Shown: positions 44,972-54,340, counted from the first letter of the stretch. The stretch is 64,000 nucleotides of DNA from Bacteroidota bacterium (GCA_024280115.1 JAJRQT010000098.1:1-64000), one strand, 5' to 3'. The notes: generated by a model not told the origin, from the letters alone. Numbers and translations are program-made.

Positions 44972-45612
44972 TGGGATTTAGATTTGCAAACGATAAGCCC
45001 TTGAATATATTATGTTTAGGGGCTCATTGCGATGATATAGAAATTGGAGCAGGTGGCACACTTCTTAGTATTTTTGAAAAATATGAATTAGAATCCGTTA
45101 AATGGGTGGTTTTTGCTTCAAACGACATCCGAAAAAAAGAAGCTATAGACAGCGCAAGCCAATTTCTTAAAAATATTGAAAAGACAGATATTGTTGTAAA
45201 TTCTTATCGCGATGGATTCTTGCCTTTTATGGCTTACGAAATTAAAGACTTTTTTGAAAGCCTCAAACATGATTTTATTCCCAATGTCATATTTACTCAT
45301 TTTCGTAACGATCGCCACCAGGATCATCGTCTTATAAGCGATCTGACATGGAATACATGGCGAAATCATCAAATACTCGAGTATGAAATCCCCAAGTACG
45401 ATGGTGATTTAGGAAACCCTAATTTTTATGTCCATCTTGATGAAAAAATATTAGAGAAAAAAAATAAAATTTTAATGGATGCATATAATTCTCAAAAGAC
45501 AAAACATTGGTTTGATGAAGATACTTTTTCAGCATTGCCAAGGCTAAGAGGCATGGAATCTGCGACAAAATATGCTGAGGCATTTTATGCAAGAAAATTT
45601 TTATTAGAATAA
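44968..45612 (+). CDS. PIG-L family deacetylase
   Basis: 214 residues of the LmbE/PIG-L zinc hydrolase fold. Zinc ligands are seen in LGAHCDDIEIGAGGTLL (AHxDD, about 17-33) and HFRNDRHQDHRLIS (HxxH, about 111-124). These enzymes de-N-acetylate amino sugars. The start at 44968 overlaps the previous stop (ATGA) and indicates translational coupling; a second ATG one codon later is equally possible. Its presence in the cassette suggests an acetamido sugar is deacetylated, either on the nucleotide or on the glycan. Confidence 0.85.
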   Translation: MMGFRFANDKPLNILCLGAHCDDIEIGAGGTLLSIFEKYELESVKWVVFASNDIRKKEAIDSASQFLKNIEKTDIVVNSYRDGFLPFMAYEIKDFFESLKHDFIPNVIFTHFRNDRHQDHRLISDLTWNTWRNHQILEYEIPKYDGDLGNPNFYVHLDEKILEKKNKILMDAYNSQKTKHWFDEDTFSALPRLRGMESATKYAEAFYARKFLLE

Positions 45613-45645
45613 TTTTATTTTTACCTACTTCAAATCTTATCATTT

Positions 45646-46629
45646 ATGAGAAGTAATAGTTTTGACACACCGGTTTTATTTATAGTTTTTAACAAACCGG
45701 AAAGTACAGAAAAAGTATTTAACCAGATAAGATCAATAAAACCAAAAAAGTTTTACATCGCCGGGGATGGCCCGCGCGGTCATATTGATGGTGAGAAAGA
45801 TTCATGTGAAAAAGTCAAAGACATTGTATCAAAAGTTGATTGGGAATGTGATTGCAAGACTTTATTTCAAGCTGAAAACCTCGGATGTGCATTAGGTGTT
45901 TCAAGCGCTATTGATTGGTTGTTTCAAAACGAAGAAGAGGGCATTATCATTGAAGATGATGTATTCCCTGATTTAAGTTTTTTTTATTATTGTCGAGAAT
46001 TACTGACAAAGTATAAAGATGATCAGAGAATTATGGGGATTGGTGGGACAAATTTTTTTAAATCAGAGGAAATAAATCAAGAATATTCCTATTATTTTTC
46101 TAATGAATCTCATATCTGGGGATGGGCAACATGGCGTAGAGCATGGAAATATTTCGACCTACATGCCGAAAATTATAAGCAGCTAATTCAATCAAAATAT
46201 TTCAAATACAATTTTTCAAATTATTATGAGTATGTCTATAAAAAATATGTTTTTGAACTGAATTTTGAGAACATGTCTGCCTGGAGTTATCAATGGCATT
46301 TAGCCCGTTTGTCTCAATCAGGCTTATTTATTGCTCCTAATACCAATATGATTATAAACCTCGGAATAGGAGATGAAAATGCCACCAACACTAAGAAGCA
46401 TAGTAAAATAGCACACAGACTTGAATCAAAACTAAAACTGAACAGCATTGATTTACCATTGAAACACCCCACAAATGTCATGTGGGATAGAGAGTTGGAC
46501 AGTAAGTTTTTCATTGAAAACTTTACGACAAAAAGTACTCGTGTTAAAAAGCAAATAAGGCGTTTAATACCTAAATCAATTTTTAATTTTTTGCTATATC
46601 CTGTTTATAAATTAATTAAGAATAATTAA
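45646..46629 (+). CDS. HlpA-like family 2 glycosyltransferase
   Basis: 327 residues. N-terminal TPVLFIVFNKPESTEKVFNQI (7-27), AGDGPRG (about 39-45) and the metal motif GIIIEDDVFPDLSFF (about 98-112) are typical of the GT2-like group often labelled hemolytic protein HlpA. WGWATWRRAWKYFDL (about 152-166) and WSYQWHLA (about 210-217) are conserved in that group. It most likely transfers a sugar in O-antigen or capsule assembly; the hemolysin label is historical. Last plus-strand gene of the cassette, 33 bp after the PIG-L gene. Confidence 0.8.
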   Translation: MRSNSFDTPVLFIVFNKPESTEKVFNQIRSIKPKKFYIAGDGPRGHIDGEKDSCEKVKDIVSKVDWECDCKTLFQAENLGCALGVSSAIDWLFQNEEEGIIIEDDVFPDLSFFYYCRELLTKYKDDQRIMGIGGTNFFKSEEINQEYSYYFSNESHIWGWATWRRAWKYFDLHAENYKQLIQSKYFKYNFSNYYEYVYKKYVFELNFENMSAWSYQWHLARLSQSGLFIAPNTNMIINLGIGDENATNTKKHSKIAHRLESKLKLNSIDLPLKHPTNVMWDRELDSKFFIENFTTKSTRVKKQIRRLIPKSIFNFLLYPVYKLIKNN

Positions 46630-46790
46630 GGCTTACCTACCTGAAATGACGAATCTTTTTCTCAATACTGGTGAAATCCCGACAAGACAAAAAAACGATA
46701 TAAAATTTTACTTCAACCCCAAAAGCACTCTCCCTGGAAAAAATAATCTTAATTAATATCTTATTATAGATGTAACCAAAACAGCATACT

Positions 46791-47591
46791 TTAAGTGCCT
46801 TTGTTGGTTAATTTATCGTACACATCATTTCTCACAAATAAATAATGAAATCTTGAAGAAATACCCGCAAGCTTATATCCAAATTTCATTAATTTTTTAA
46901 TTGCGATATAGGCTTTTTTCAAGGATTTATTTCCTGAATAATAAGAAACTGCATCAAACTGCACTATTATCGTTTTAATTTTGAGATCGTCTTCAATTAT
47001 TGAATCTATTACAGGGTATTCTGCCCCAGCTATTTCAAGTTTGAGTAAATCTAATTCATCGTGCCCATTCTTCTTCATTATATCCCTCAATCTTTCCACT
47101 TTTACCAATATATATTTGCTCGTATTCTGGTAATCCGTTAATGAATGCGAAATATTTTGAGGATCTTCGGGTTGAAAAAATTTCATTTCTGTAGATTCAT
47201 CAGATAATCCTATATCCTCAAAATGCAAATAATCTAAATTTTCTATTTTAATATCATAATGCTTGGAATTGTCATTATTGATTGGCATTTTCTCATTATT
47301 GCTGACCTTATCCTTTAATTCCTCAAAATGCATTTTTGATCTTGGTGTTGGGTCAAAAATATATGCTTGGCTCTGATATTTCTCAGCTATTCCCACGTCA
47401 AATGAAATGTCTTCTCCTGCACCTGCCAAATAACAAATTGAAGATTTATTCAAAAGATTATCTGGTATGGTCCAGCCTCCATATTGTGTTCCAATACTGA
47501 TCAGGTTATTAAAAGAATTTGGATTAAGTACCTTTTGAATTTTTAATCTCGATTTGTAATACTTCTTTTCTATGGTCGGATATAAAGACAT
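46791..47591 (-). CDS. FkbM-family methyltransferase
   Basis: 266 residues with a SAM-binding motif in CYLAGAGEDISFDVGIAEKY (about 52-71), FDPTPRSKMHFEEL after strand 2, and the FkbM-typical LRDIMKKNGHDELDLLKLEIAGAEYPVI (about 168-195). FkbM enzymes O-methylate sugars or small metabolites, so this one fits a late modification of the surface glycan. It is transcribed toward the cassette, convergent with the HlpA-like gene. Low GC like its neighbours. Confidence 0.8.
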   Translation of the reverse strand: MSLYPTIEKKYYKSRLKIQKVLNPNSFNNLISIGTQYGGWTIPDNLLNKSSICYLAGAGEDISFDVGIAEKYQSQAYIFDPTPRSKMHFEELKDKVSNNEKMPINNDNSKHYDIKIENLDYLHFEDIGLSDESTEMKFFQPEDPQNISHSLTDYQNTSKYILVKVERLRDIMKKNGHDELDLLKLEIAGAEYPVIDSIIEDDLKIKTIIVQFDAVSYYSGNKSLKKAYIAIKKLMKFGYKLAGISSRFHYLFVRNDVYDKLTNKGT

Positions 47592-47738
47592 TTCTAAGTT
47601 TATTTTGTTAATAAATTGGTCATTTTTGCCACTTCAATATTAAGCTTGACTTAATGAAACTAAAAGAAAGACAATCAGCAATATAATTAAAATTATTGAA
47701 AATATCAACATTTTAATTAGCCTTTTAACATAGTCACC

Positions 47739-48737
47739 TCAAGGAAACTTATCATTGATTTCTTGTTCCCTGGCTGCTCTCCGCTTCTTTCGCAGCTCCT
47801 GCTTTTCCCTTTCCCGCTCTTCTATCATCTCAGGAGTGGTTTTCCAACGTTCATGCATCCATACCCATTGCGTTGGATATTTTTTGATTTGTTTTTCAAC
47901 TGCTTTATGGAATTGTTCTGTATTCAATTGCAGTTCTTCTTTTCGATCACCTGTCCGGATTACTTCCATAGGCTCTCCGAAAATAAATTTATAATGATGC
48001 CCCTTAGCCCTCACGTAGGAAGCAACAAAAACTGAAGCATCAGAATCTAAGGCTAGCATGGCTGCTCCAATCGGCGTATAGGCTGGTTTTTCATAGAAAT
48101 CCACGAAAGCTCCTTTTACACTGGTATCTTGATCAATGAGCATTCCAAGACTATTATTTTGTTTCAGAAATTGCAAAATGGTTTTGTAGGTACTACCCCT
48201 GGCCAATATTTTAAATCCGTTAAACTCCCGGTTTTTCATTACCAGGTTATTCAGTCTTTCATTTTTCAATGGTTTGGCAACAGCGCCGGCCTTAAATCCC
48301 AACAAGGTATAGGCCTTTGAGGCTGCCTCCCAGCACCCAAGATGAGGAACAATATTTATAACCCCTTTGTTTCTTTGGAAAGCTTTTTCTGCATGTTCCA
48401 TTCCTATCACCTCCACATTACTGAAGTACTTATCCTTATCTGTCATCGTCAGCTTAATCGCGGTTTCTGCCGCTGATCTGCCGAGGTTTACAAATACCTC
48501 CTTAGCCATTTTTACTATTTCAGTTTCACTTTTCTCACTACCATAAGCGATTTTCAGATTATTGATTGTTTTTATCCGTTCTCTTTTAATTAAATAAAAA
48601 GCCAGTAAACCCAATCGCGAACAAAAATAACTTGTCCATCTCCAGGGCAAAATTTTCACTATAAACAAGATGACTTTTATAAGCCCTATTATTAATAAAT
48701 ATTTTATGGATTTTCTGAGCTTTTTTATTCGGCTCAT
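47739..48737 (-). CDS. LpxL/HtrB-like lipid A acyltransferase
   Basis: 332 residues from ATG 48737 (a TTG eight codons earlier is less likely). N-terminal membrane anchor (about 10-32), then the HxxxxE acyltransferase motif VPHLGCWEAASKAY (about 128-141), DQDTSVKGAFVDF (about 206-218) and WVWMHERWKT near the end. It transfers a secondary acyl chain onto lipid A at the inner membrane. A basic, Glu/Arg-rich helical tail (about 305-332) follows the domain. It lies between the polysaccharide genes and the NnrS-like operon, the latter ending just upstream on the same strand. Confidence 0.9.
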   Translation of the reverse strand: MSRIKKLRKSIKYLLIIGLIKVILFIVKILPWRWTSYFCSRLGLLAFYLIKRERIKTINNLKIAYGSEKSETEIVKMAKEVFVNLGRSAAETAIKLTMTDKDKYFSNVEVIGMEHAEKAFQRNKGVINIVPHLGCWEAASKAYTLLGFKAGAVAKPLKNERLNNLVMKNREFNGFKILARGSTYKTILQFLKQNNSLGMLIDQDTSVKGAFVDFYEKPAYTPIGAAMLALDSDASVFVASYVRAKGHHYKFIFGEPMEVIRTGDRKEELQLNTEQFHKAVEKQIKKYPTQWVWMHERWKTTPEMIEEREREKQELRKKRRAAREQEINDKFP

Positions 48738-48788
48738 ATTATGTGTGTTTATTTTTCGCAAAAATAAAGATTAAATATCACTACTCAG

Positions 48789-50042
48789 TCATGAGCTTCG
48801 CCTTTGTTTTATTACCCTGTTAGATACAATAAATGAATAAAAAAGCAACATGGCGATGCCAAAAAACAGCATAAGCGATTCGACAAATAGAGATATATTG
48901 AGGGACCTAAGTATCTCTAAATTTAATAATTGAGGGAAGGATTTTAGACCGATAGTCATTTCCATAAGTACAATCCCAACCAATATCAGTCCTAACCCAA
49001 TCTTTGAAATTGTACCGGAAGTTGAAAGAAAATTTTTAACAATAAAAAGGCCGATTAAAAAACAACTGGTAAATCCTAAAAATGAAAGATGCAAATAGGT
49101 CATGATGGCTTCACGGTTGAAATATGCAAACTCAGATATAAATGGCAGCGGCGATAAAAACTGCATCATAATTTTCAATAGCCAAGAGCATAAGGCAATT
49201 CCAAAAAACCATTTTACCCAACCATTGATCAATATCTTACCTATCTTAGCTTGCACAAATAATATTTTCAATAATATGAAACCTGCCCATAATTGAAGCA
49301 CTGCGCCGATAAATCCGATGATATAAACAACGCGGTGTGGTCCAAAGCTAAGTGTAGAAAGCGCATATGTGAGAATTATGGCAAATATTAAAAGTCTATA
49401 AATCATCTTTCCTTCTGATGCATTATAATTTATCCCATATTCGTCCAACATTTTAAACAACAACGCAAAAACAGCCATAGTAAACCAGCCATTATACTGA
49501 AAATGGAGGTAAAAATAAATAGCCATATTGTATAATGCAGAATCCTTCATATCCATCACAACGACAGGCCCAAGGGTTAGAGGTCCCAGTCCGGATATCA
49601 GCATAAAAACCAGCCCGGCTTTCATAAATTTTGAGGCTATATTTTTCTTGTCAGTATTCTTGAAAAATAATACCGCAAAAATCAAAGACAAGATCATTTG
49701 AAATGTCGAAAATATAATTGAAGGCGCTGCATAGCCCATAAATGGGAATGTCGCCAGCATTCCTAAAACAGCAATTTGCAGATATATGATCAATCTATAG
49801 CTTCTCCTGTTAATCCTCCTGCTTTTAGGCATTAGCATCCCAAAAGCTAAAGTTGCCAGTGCCATAAATACCCAACCTAAAAATCCGGTATGAGAATGCG
49901 CGTGTGTCCAATTGCGCACTGGAAAATCAGAAATTGGAAATACAGTATTATACCTTAGTAATACCCCAATGGCAGCCGTAACCAAAAAATTCGCTCTAGC
50001 GAAAAATAGTCCTGTACGAATTACTCTACCTTTTGAGATCAC
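48789..50042 (-). CDS. Heme-copper-oxidase-subunit-I-like membrane protein
   Basis: 417 residues with about twelve hydrophobic helices. Histidines fall in places that recall NorB/oxidase subunit I: NWTHAHSHTGFLGWVF (about 44-59), IYFYLHFQYNGWF (about 179-191), FGPHRVVY and MTYLHLSFLGF (about 313-323). It is smaller than real NorB and the full six-histidine set is not assured, so it may be a heme protein of uncharacterised type. The GTG start overlaps the NnrS-like stop by 4 bp (GTGA), so it is translated from the same transcript. The operon promoter carries the shared Fnr-like box, pointing to NO or low-oxygen physiology. Confidence 0.6.
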   Translation of the reverse strand: MISKGRVIRTGLFFARANFLVTAAIGVLLRYNTVFPISDFPVRNWTHAHSHTGFLGWVFMALATLAFGMLMPKSRRINRRSYRLIIYLQIAVLGMLATFPFMGYAAPSIIFSTFQMILSLIFAVLFFKNTDKKNIASKFMKAGLVFMLISGLGPLTLGPVVVMDMKDSALYNMAIYFYLHFQYNGWFTMAVFALLFKMLDEYGINYNASEGKMIYRLLIFAIILTYALSTLSFGPHRVVYIIGFIGAVLQLWAGFILLKILFVQAKIGKILINGWVKWFFGIALCSWLLKIMMQFLSPLPFISEFAYFNREAIMTYLHLSFLGFTSCFLIGLFIVKNFLSTSGTISKIGLGLILVGIVLMEMTIGLKSFPQLLNLEILRSLNISLFVESLMLFFGIAMLLFYSFIVSNRVIKQRRSS

Positions 50043-51091
50043 GCAACTTTTCTTTGTTTACTTATTATAATAATAACTAAGTTAATAAAAAAAAGTATGA
50101 TGATGACAGCATTTAACATTCCGGAAATGGTACGATATTGAGATTCCATCAATAATTCCGATATAATTCTAAAGGCAAGAGAAATTTGCAATAATATTGC
50201 CCAGATGTACAACGTATCATGAAAGGGTCTGATTGTTAATCCAGCAACTCCGGGAAATATGATTGGAGCATGGGCAAAAATCATCGAAAAGGTAAACCCG
50301 AGAAAAAATGCATGCAACATCGCATCATAATTATACAGTGTTTCAAAATCTACAATCATTAAAAACCCACAAACCATTAACCAGAAATACCCTGCTAAAA
50401 GCAAGGATCCCGTATAGCGATGCATACCCTGGGCTTTAACCGATTTTCTCGCAATGTCATATTTCAATAACCAAATTGCCATGAGAATCAATCCTGCACC
50501 GGAGATGAATTTTCCAATCGCATGATAAGGTAAGATGATCCCAACCATAAATACAGAAATTGCTATGATCATGGTAACCTTTTTTCGCCTTGTCTGAGGT
50601 AGAAACTTGCTAAGTTCAAGACGCTCTCCAAAAACTGTCAATAATATAAAGACGATCCACCATGGAGCAGCTTGAGGATAAAATGGAGTAACTATCATAA
50701 TGATATTACCCACAGCCCAACCAACAGCACCGACCATCATGACATAAAAGTAATATTCACCAAATCGATTTATGAGATCGATATAAATGTATATTAGACC
50801 AAGACTTCCAATAGTAAGTAAACTCATGGCAATAGCTTGCTTTCCCAATATGAAGAAAACCAAACTAAGTCCGGAGATCACTGGAATTACATATAGCCAC
50901 TTCTTCTTTAATGCAACGATTCGCTCAAGGACAATCAACGTTCCAAGAAAACTTCCGGTCATCAATGCGCCGTGTTCGCCAGCCACCTCTCCAATTGGAA
51001 TAGACCATCCTATTCTGAAAAGACCAGATAATATTCCGACAACCAAAGAGATCAGTACAAATGGAAGCACAAAAAATATCTTCTTATTCAT
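50039..51091 (-). CDS. NnrS-like membrane protein
   Basis: 350 residues with ten or more transmembrane helices. GEVAGEHGALMTGSFLGTLIVLER (about 34-57) and MLHAFFLGFTFSMIFAHAPIIFPG (about 256-279) match the histidine-bearing helices of the NnrS family, heme- and copper-containing membrane proteins tied to nitric-oxide stress tolerance. It is the middle gene of a three-gene unit: cupin 3 bp upstream, oxidase-like protein overlapping downstream. Substrate and mechanism of NnrS proteins remain unclear. Confidence 0.75.
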   Translation of the reverse strand: MNKKIFFVLPFVLISLVVGILSGLFRIGWSIPIGEVAGEHGALMTGSFLGTLIVLERIVALKKKWLYVIPVISGLSLVFFILGKQAIAMSLLTIGSLGLIYIYIDLINRFGEYYFYVMMVGAVGWAVGNIIMIVTPFYPQAAPWWIVFILLTVFGERLELSKFLPQTRRKKVTMIIAISVFMVGIILPYHAIGKFISGAGLILMAIWLLKYDIARKSVKAQGMHRYTGSLLLAGYFWLMVCGFLMIVDFETLYNYDAMLHAFFLGFTFSMIFAHAPIIFPGVAGLTIRPFHDTLYIWAILLQISLAFRIISELLMESQYRTISGMLNAVIIILFFINLVIIIISKQRKVA

Positions 51092-51094
51092 AAC

Positions 51095-51430
51095 TTAGTC
51101 TTTAAGCATAATCAGGCACATTTTAAAAGCTTCTCCAGCATGTAAGGCATGAGGAATATTTGCCGGCATAATGATTATTTCACCTTCACCGACATCGTAT
51201 TTTTTTCCGTCAATAGATACTTCAGCAATACCCTCTACAATCTGTACAATAGCATCAAAAGGAGCTGTATGCTCACTCAAACCCTCTCCTTTATCAAAAC
51301 CGAAAAAGGTAATATTACCACCTTTATTTTTTATAAACTGCTTTGAGACGATACCCCCTTCTGCGATACTAATGCTTTCTTTTAAGCTGTAAACCGTTGC
51401 CGGTTCGAAAGATTTCTTTTCCATATTCAT
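51095..51430 (-). CDS. Small cupin-domain protein
   Basis: 111 residues, a single cupin barrel: FGFDKGEGLSEHTAPFDAIVQIVEG (motif 1, His about 58, Glu about 70) and GEGEIIIMPANIPHALHAGE (motif 2, two His about 93-96). It can bind a metal; partners in nitrosative-stress operons include similar cupins of unknown function. First gene of the cupin / NnrS-like / oxidase-like unit. An Fnr-like box lies at 51490-51506 and a -7-like element at 51461-51468. Confidence 0.8.
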   Translation of the reverse strand: MNMEKKSFEPATVYSLKESISIAEGGIVSKQFIKNKGGNITFFGFDKGEGLSEHTAPFDAIVQIVEGIAEVSIDGKKYDVGEGEIIIMPANIPHALHAGEAFKMCLIMLKD

Positions 51431-51460
51431 AATTTTATTTAATGCTTATTTATAATGATT

Positions 51461-51506
51461 CTAATTTAGGGGTAAATATAAAATCCTTTTATGACTGAAA
51501 TCACAG
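51461..51506 (-). promoter_or_regulatory. Fnr-like box and -7 element of the cupin/NnrS operon
   Basis: TATGACTGAAATCACAG (51490-51506) matches the shared box; on the minus strand TAAATTAG (51461-51468) resembles TAnnTTTG. Box centre to -7 centre is 33.5 bp, close to an activator position near -41. The box lies about 60 bp upstream of the cupin start. Confidence 0.6.
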
Positions 51507-51533
51507 ACTTTATAAAATATTTTTTAATCCCGG

Positions 51534-51581
51534 AAAAAAAACGTGGTGGCTGAAGATCGAAAGTAACGGTTGCTATCCACC
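51534..51581 (-). terminator. Possible terminator at the end of the nos operon
   Basis: On the minus strand GGTGG (51577-51581) and CCACC (51545-51549) can pair across a long loop, followed by GT8 (51534-51541 reads A8 on the plus strand). A weak stem but a good U tract, placed 10 bp after the nosY stop. Confidence 0.4.
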
Positions 51582-51589
51582 CAAAACTA

Positions 51590-52372
51590 CTAAAAATCCT
51601 TCTTAAAGCTTTTTTTAAGAATTAGAAGTACAGGAACTACAGTCCAAATTGTTAAGGCTAAAAAAGAAATCAACATACCGGAATTATTGCCGAAAAATTT
51701 ACTGAAAACCGCTCCCGTATATCCCATCAAGGCTGAAATGTCCAATTTCAACATAATTAAAATGCGGCTTAAATCAATTGGATTGAATAGCGACATGGCA
51801 ATTGCAAACTTTTCTATTGGGTATTCCTGCAGGAGAAAGAGCGAGAGCAGAAAAATTCCATCATATATAAAAGCCATAAACAACCATACCAAAATGGCCA
51901 TACCAAAGCCCTTTAGCCTGTTTTCATTTACCAATGCTATGTAAAAAGCTAAAGCAGTGAAAATAAAGGTGAGAAATACGCCAGATGTTATTAAAATCAA
52001 CAGACTCATTACCTGACCGGATAAAAATAATCCATATATAATAAACGGCAAACTCATACCGAGTAGCAAACTCAATGAAAGCGATATGCTGATACCTAAA
52101 AACATACCGAGAAATATTCTTTTCCTCGGCACGGGCTGCGCTAGTAAAAGCTCTATAAATTCACGGGAATTATAGAAATTCATCACTCCGAAAATTGTCC
52201 CGATAAGAGGGGTAAGAATAAAAGTGATGTTCATTAAGCTGACGATGGCTTTGGATACATCATGGCTGAGGTATAGCAGCACCATTCCAGTAATAAAATA
52301 AAAAAGGAAGTAAATAATACTCCAACGGCTCCGGATCAGATCAAAAAAACTATATTTAAGAATTTTCAGCAT
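51590..52372 (-). CDS. nosY: NosY-type ABC transporter permease
   Basis: 260 residues with six transmembrane helices of the ABC-2 type (FFDLIRSRWSIIYFLFYFITG at the start; helices to about residue 255). It forms the membrane part of NosFY, which works with periplasmic NosD in delivering what NosZ needs for its copper-sulfide cluster. It overlaps nosF by 17 bp. Last gene of the nos unit. Confidence 0.88.
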   Translation of the reverse strand: MLKILKYSFFDLIRSRWSIIYFLFYFITGMVLLYLSHDVSKAIVSLMNITFILTPLIGTIFGVMNFYNSREFIELLLAQPVPRKRIFLGMFLGISISLSLSLLLGMSLPFIIYGLFLSGQVMSLLILITSGVFLTFIFTALAFYIALVNENRLKGFGMAILVWLFMAFIYDGIFLLSLFLLQEYPIEKFAIAMSLFNPIDLSRILIMLKLDISALMGYTGAVFSKFFGNNSGMLISFLALTIWTVVPVLLILKKSFKKDF

Positions 52373-53072
52373 ATTCTTTTTCTAAAATTTTCGCAATTGC
52401 CCGTTCTAGGTTTTCCTCTTGCTGCGCTTCCTTCATTTCACTATGAGTACCTCTAAAATAAACCTGACCCTCTAGTAAAAACATTAACTCATCAGCCAAT
52501 TCTTCAACGAGATTCATGATGTGTGTCGTCACTAAAAACGTGATTCCTTGCTCTTTCCTTTCCAGTATCAGGTCCTTAAATCTAATTAATGCGATGGGAT
52601 CCAGGCCTGTAGTTGGTTCATCTAATATATACACAGGACATTCAAACATGAAGGTCAGGACAATATTTACTTTTTGCCTGGTGCCTCCGGAAAGTTGCCT
52701 GAGTTTTTTATTTAAAAAACTATCAAGGCTGAAACGCTCTATTAATGGCTCAGAATTCCCTTTCTCTCCCCTTATATCTTCTATGAGTTTGAATAATTCT
52801 TTCACCTTGAGATTTTCTGGAAATTTCGCAATCTGTGGCAGATATCCAATTCTTCTTCTGTATTCCCAATCCTTGTAAATAGGTTTTCCATCAAAGAAAA
52901 TTTCACCGCCAGAAGGGATCACCAATCCAAGTATCGATTTGATTAATGTAGTTTTCCCGGAACCATTAGGCCCTAATACTGCTGTGATTTTTCCTTCAGA
53001 CAGTGAAAAATCAAATCCTTTCAGCACTTCCAGCCTTCCAAAACTTTTCCGAATCTCTTTTATTTCAATCAT
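52356..53072 (-). CDS. nosF: NosF-type ABC transporter ATPase
   Basis: 238 residues: Walker A GPNGSGKTTL (about 34-43), Q-loop region GYLPQIAKFPENL, signature LSGGTRQKV (about 125-133), Walker B CPVYILDEPTTGLDPIAL (about 144-161), and switch His in VTTHIMNLVEE. All catalytic residues are present. It powers NosY, overlapping its gene by 17 bp and nosD by 8 bp, so tight coupling is expected. Confidence 0.92.
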   Translation of the reverse strand: MIEIKEIRKSFGRLEVLKGFDFSLSEGKITAVLGPNGSGKTTLIKSILGLVIPSGGEIFFDGKPIYKDWEYRRRIGYLPQIAKFPENLKVKELFKLIEDIRGEKGNSEPLIERFSLDSFLNKKLRQLSGGTRQKVNIVLTFMFECPVYILDEPTTGLDPIALIRFKDLILERKEQGITFLVTTHIMNLVEELADELMFLLEGQVYFRGTHSEMKEAQQEENLERAIAKILEKEYAENS

Positions 53073-54312
53073 AAATATTCAACTTCATCCTGGGTCTTTC
53101 ATCAAGCAGTGATTGAGGAGTAAGTACCGGAGCCACCTTTTCTGCCATATTAATCATATCAATAAAAAAACTTCTTAAAAGTATAATGGCTTCGGGAATT
53201 TTACCAATAAGGTAGGAAAATAATCTCACAGGCCGGTAGGGCACGTCGCCGATGCCATCCTTGTCTAAATCATATCCGGCATATTGATCCCAATAGTTAT
53301 CGTGGTAATCGTTTCTATTGCGAGAACTGTTAGTCGTCAGGTCGAACGTGTTGGATATAAAATTGTTATAGGCAATCTCATTATCCATGCAGTTGCCAAA
53401 TATATTCATAGCCCATCCGTTGCTTCTAAATTCATTATTGATGATTTTAATTCTATTAGATCCGTCAGCAAAAATCGCAGTAGTATTATTTTGAAATTTA
53501 TTCCCAGATAGCTCCCCGTCATATATTTCCTTGAACAACAATCCATAATTTGCAGTACCCCAATTATCTACAAAATTATTATTTTTCATTAGTATAAACT
53601 CGGAATACATCACTGCCACACCCGTGCCATTGTTTTTAAAAGTATTCCCAATATAATCGTCATGATTGGAAAACATAAAATGCAAACCATATCTTAGATT
53701 GCCCTCGCTGATATTTTCGATAATCCTGCTTTTCTCCACAAATTCAAAATAAATCCCATCCCTATGACCCGTAATCTGATTTTTCTCAATCAATATATCC
53801 TCACAATACCATAGGTGAATACCATTTCCGGAATTTACTTCATTTTTCGCTACACTTTTTAAATAATTATTCCTTATAACTATATGATCACTTTTTTTGA
53901 GATATATTCCAAAATACGTGTCAAGCAAAATATTATCTTCGATAATGCAATAATCTCTGTTGTCAATCTTGATCCCGGCCCAGTCTTTTATATAGGAGAG
54001 CCCCACATTCTGAACCTGAAATCCTTTAAAAAGTACGCTGTCAGACATAATCGTGACAATCTCAGATTTATGATCCCCATCGATGACAGGATGATCAATT
54101 CCTATGATATAAAGTGGTTTATCAATCTGAATATCATATTCGACATAGCGACCTGGACTCACAACAATGGTATCAAATGGTTGCGCATTTTCGATGGCCA
54201 TTTTGATAGAGCTTAGCCTCCCATTCAGGCTCACGGTGATGGTTTTGGAAAAAGCGAAATGGCATACAAAAGCCAAAAACAAAACCAATATGTTTTTGAA
54301 ATTGCATGCCAT
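53065..54312 (-). CDS. nosD: NosD periplasmic copper-cluster assembly protein
   Basis: 415 residues from ATG 54312, chosen because it gives a clean signal peptide (MACNFKNILVLFLAFVCHFAFSK); the longer TTG start at 54357 would overlap nosL. The body is a right-handed parallel beta-helix (CASH domain) with many short rungs such as IVIRNNYLKSV, ILIEKNQITGHRDGIYFEFV and YIGNTFKNNGTGVAVMY. The C-terminal NRNDYHDNYWDQYAGYDLDKDGIGDVPYRP is the NosD signature. It partners NosFY in maturing the CuZ site of NosZ in the periplasm. Overlaps nosF by 8 bp. Confidence 0.92.
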   Translation of the reverse strand: MACNFKNILVLFLAFVCHFAFSKTITVSLNGRLSSIKMAIENAQPFDTIVVSPGRYVEYDIQIDKPLYIIGIDHPVIDGDHKSEIVTIMSDSVLFKGFQVQNVGLSYIKDWAGIKIDNRDYCIIEDNILLDTYFGIYLKKSDHIVIRNNYLKSVAKNEVNSGNGIHLWYCEDILIEKNQITGHRDGIYFEFVEKSRIIENISEGNLRYGLHFMFSNHDDYIGNTFKNNGTGVAVMYSEFILMKNNNFVDNWGTANYGLLFKEIYDGELSGNKFQNNTTAIFADGSNRIKIINNEFRSNGWAMNIFGNCMDNEIAYNNFISNTFDLTTNSSRNRNDYHDNYWDQYAGYDLDKDGIGDVPYRPVRLFSYLIGKIPEAIILLRSFFIDMINMAEKVAPVLTPQSLLDERPRMKLNIYD

Positions 54313-54340
54313 AGATACAACAATAATATTTCTTTTAAAC

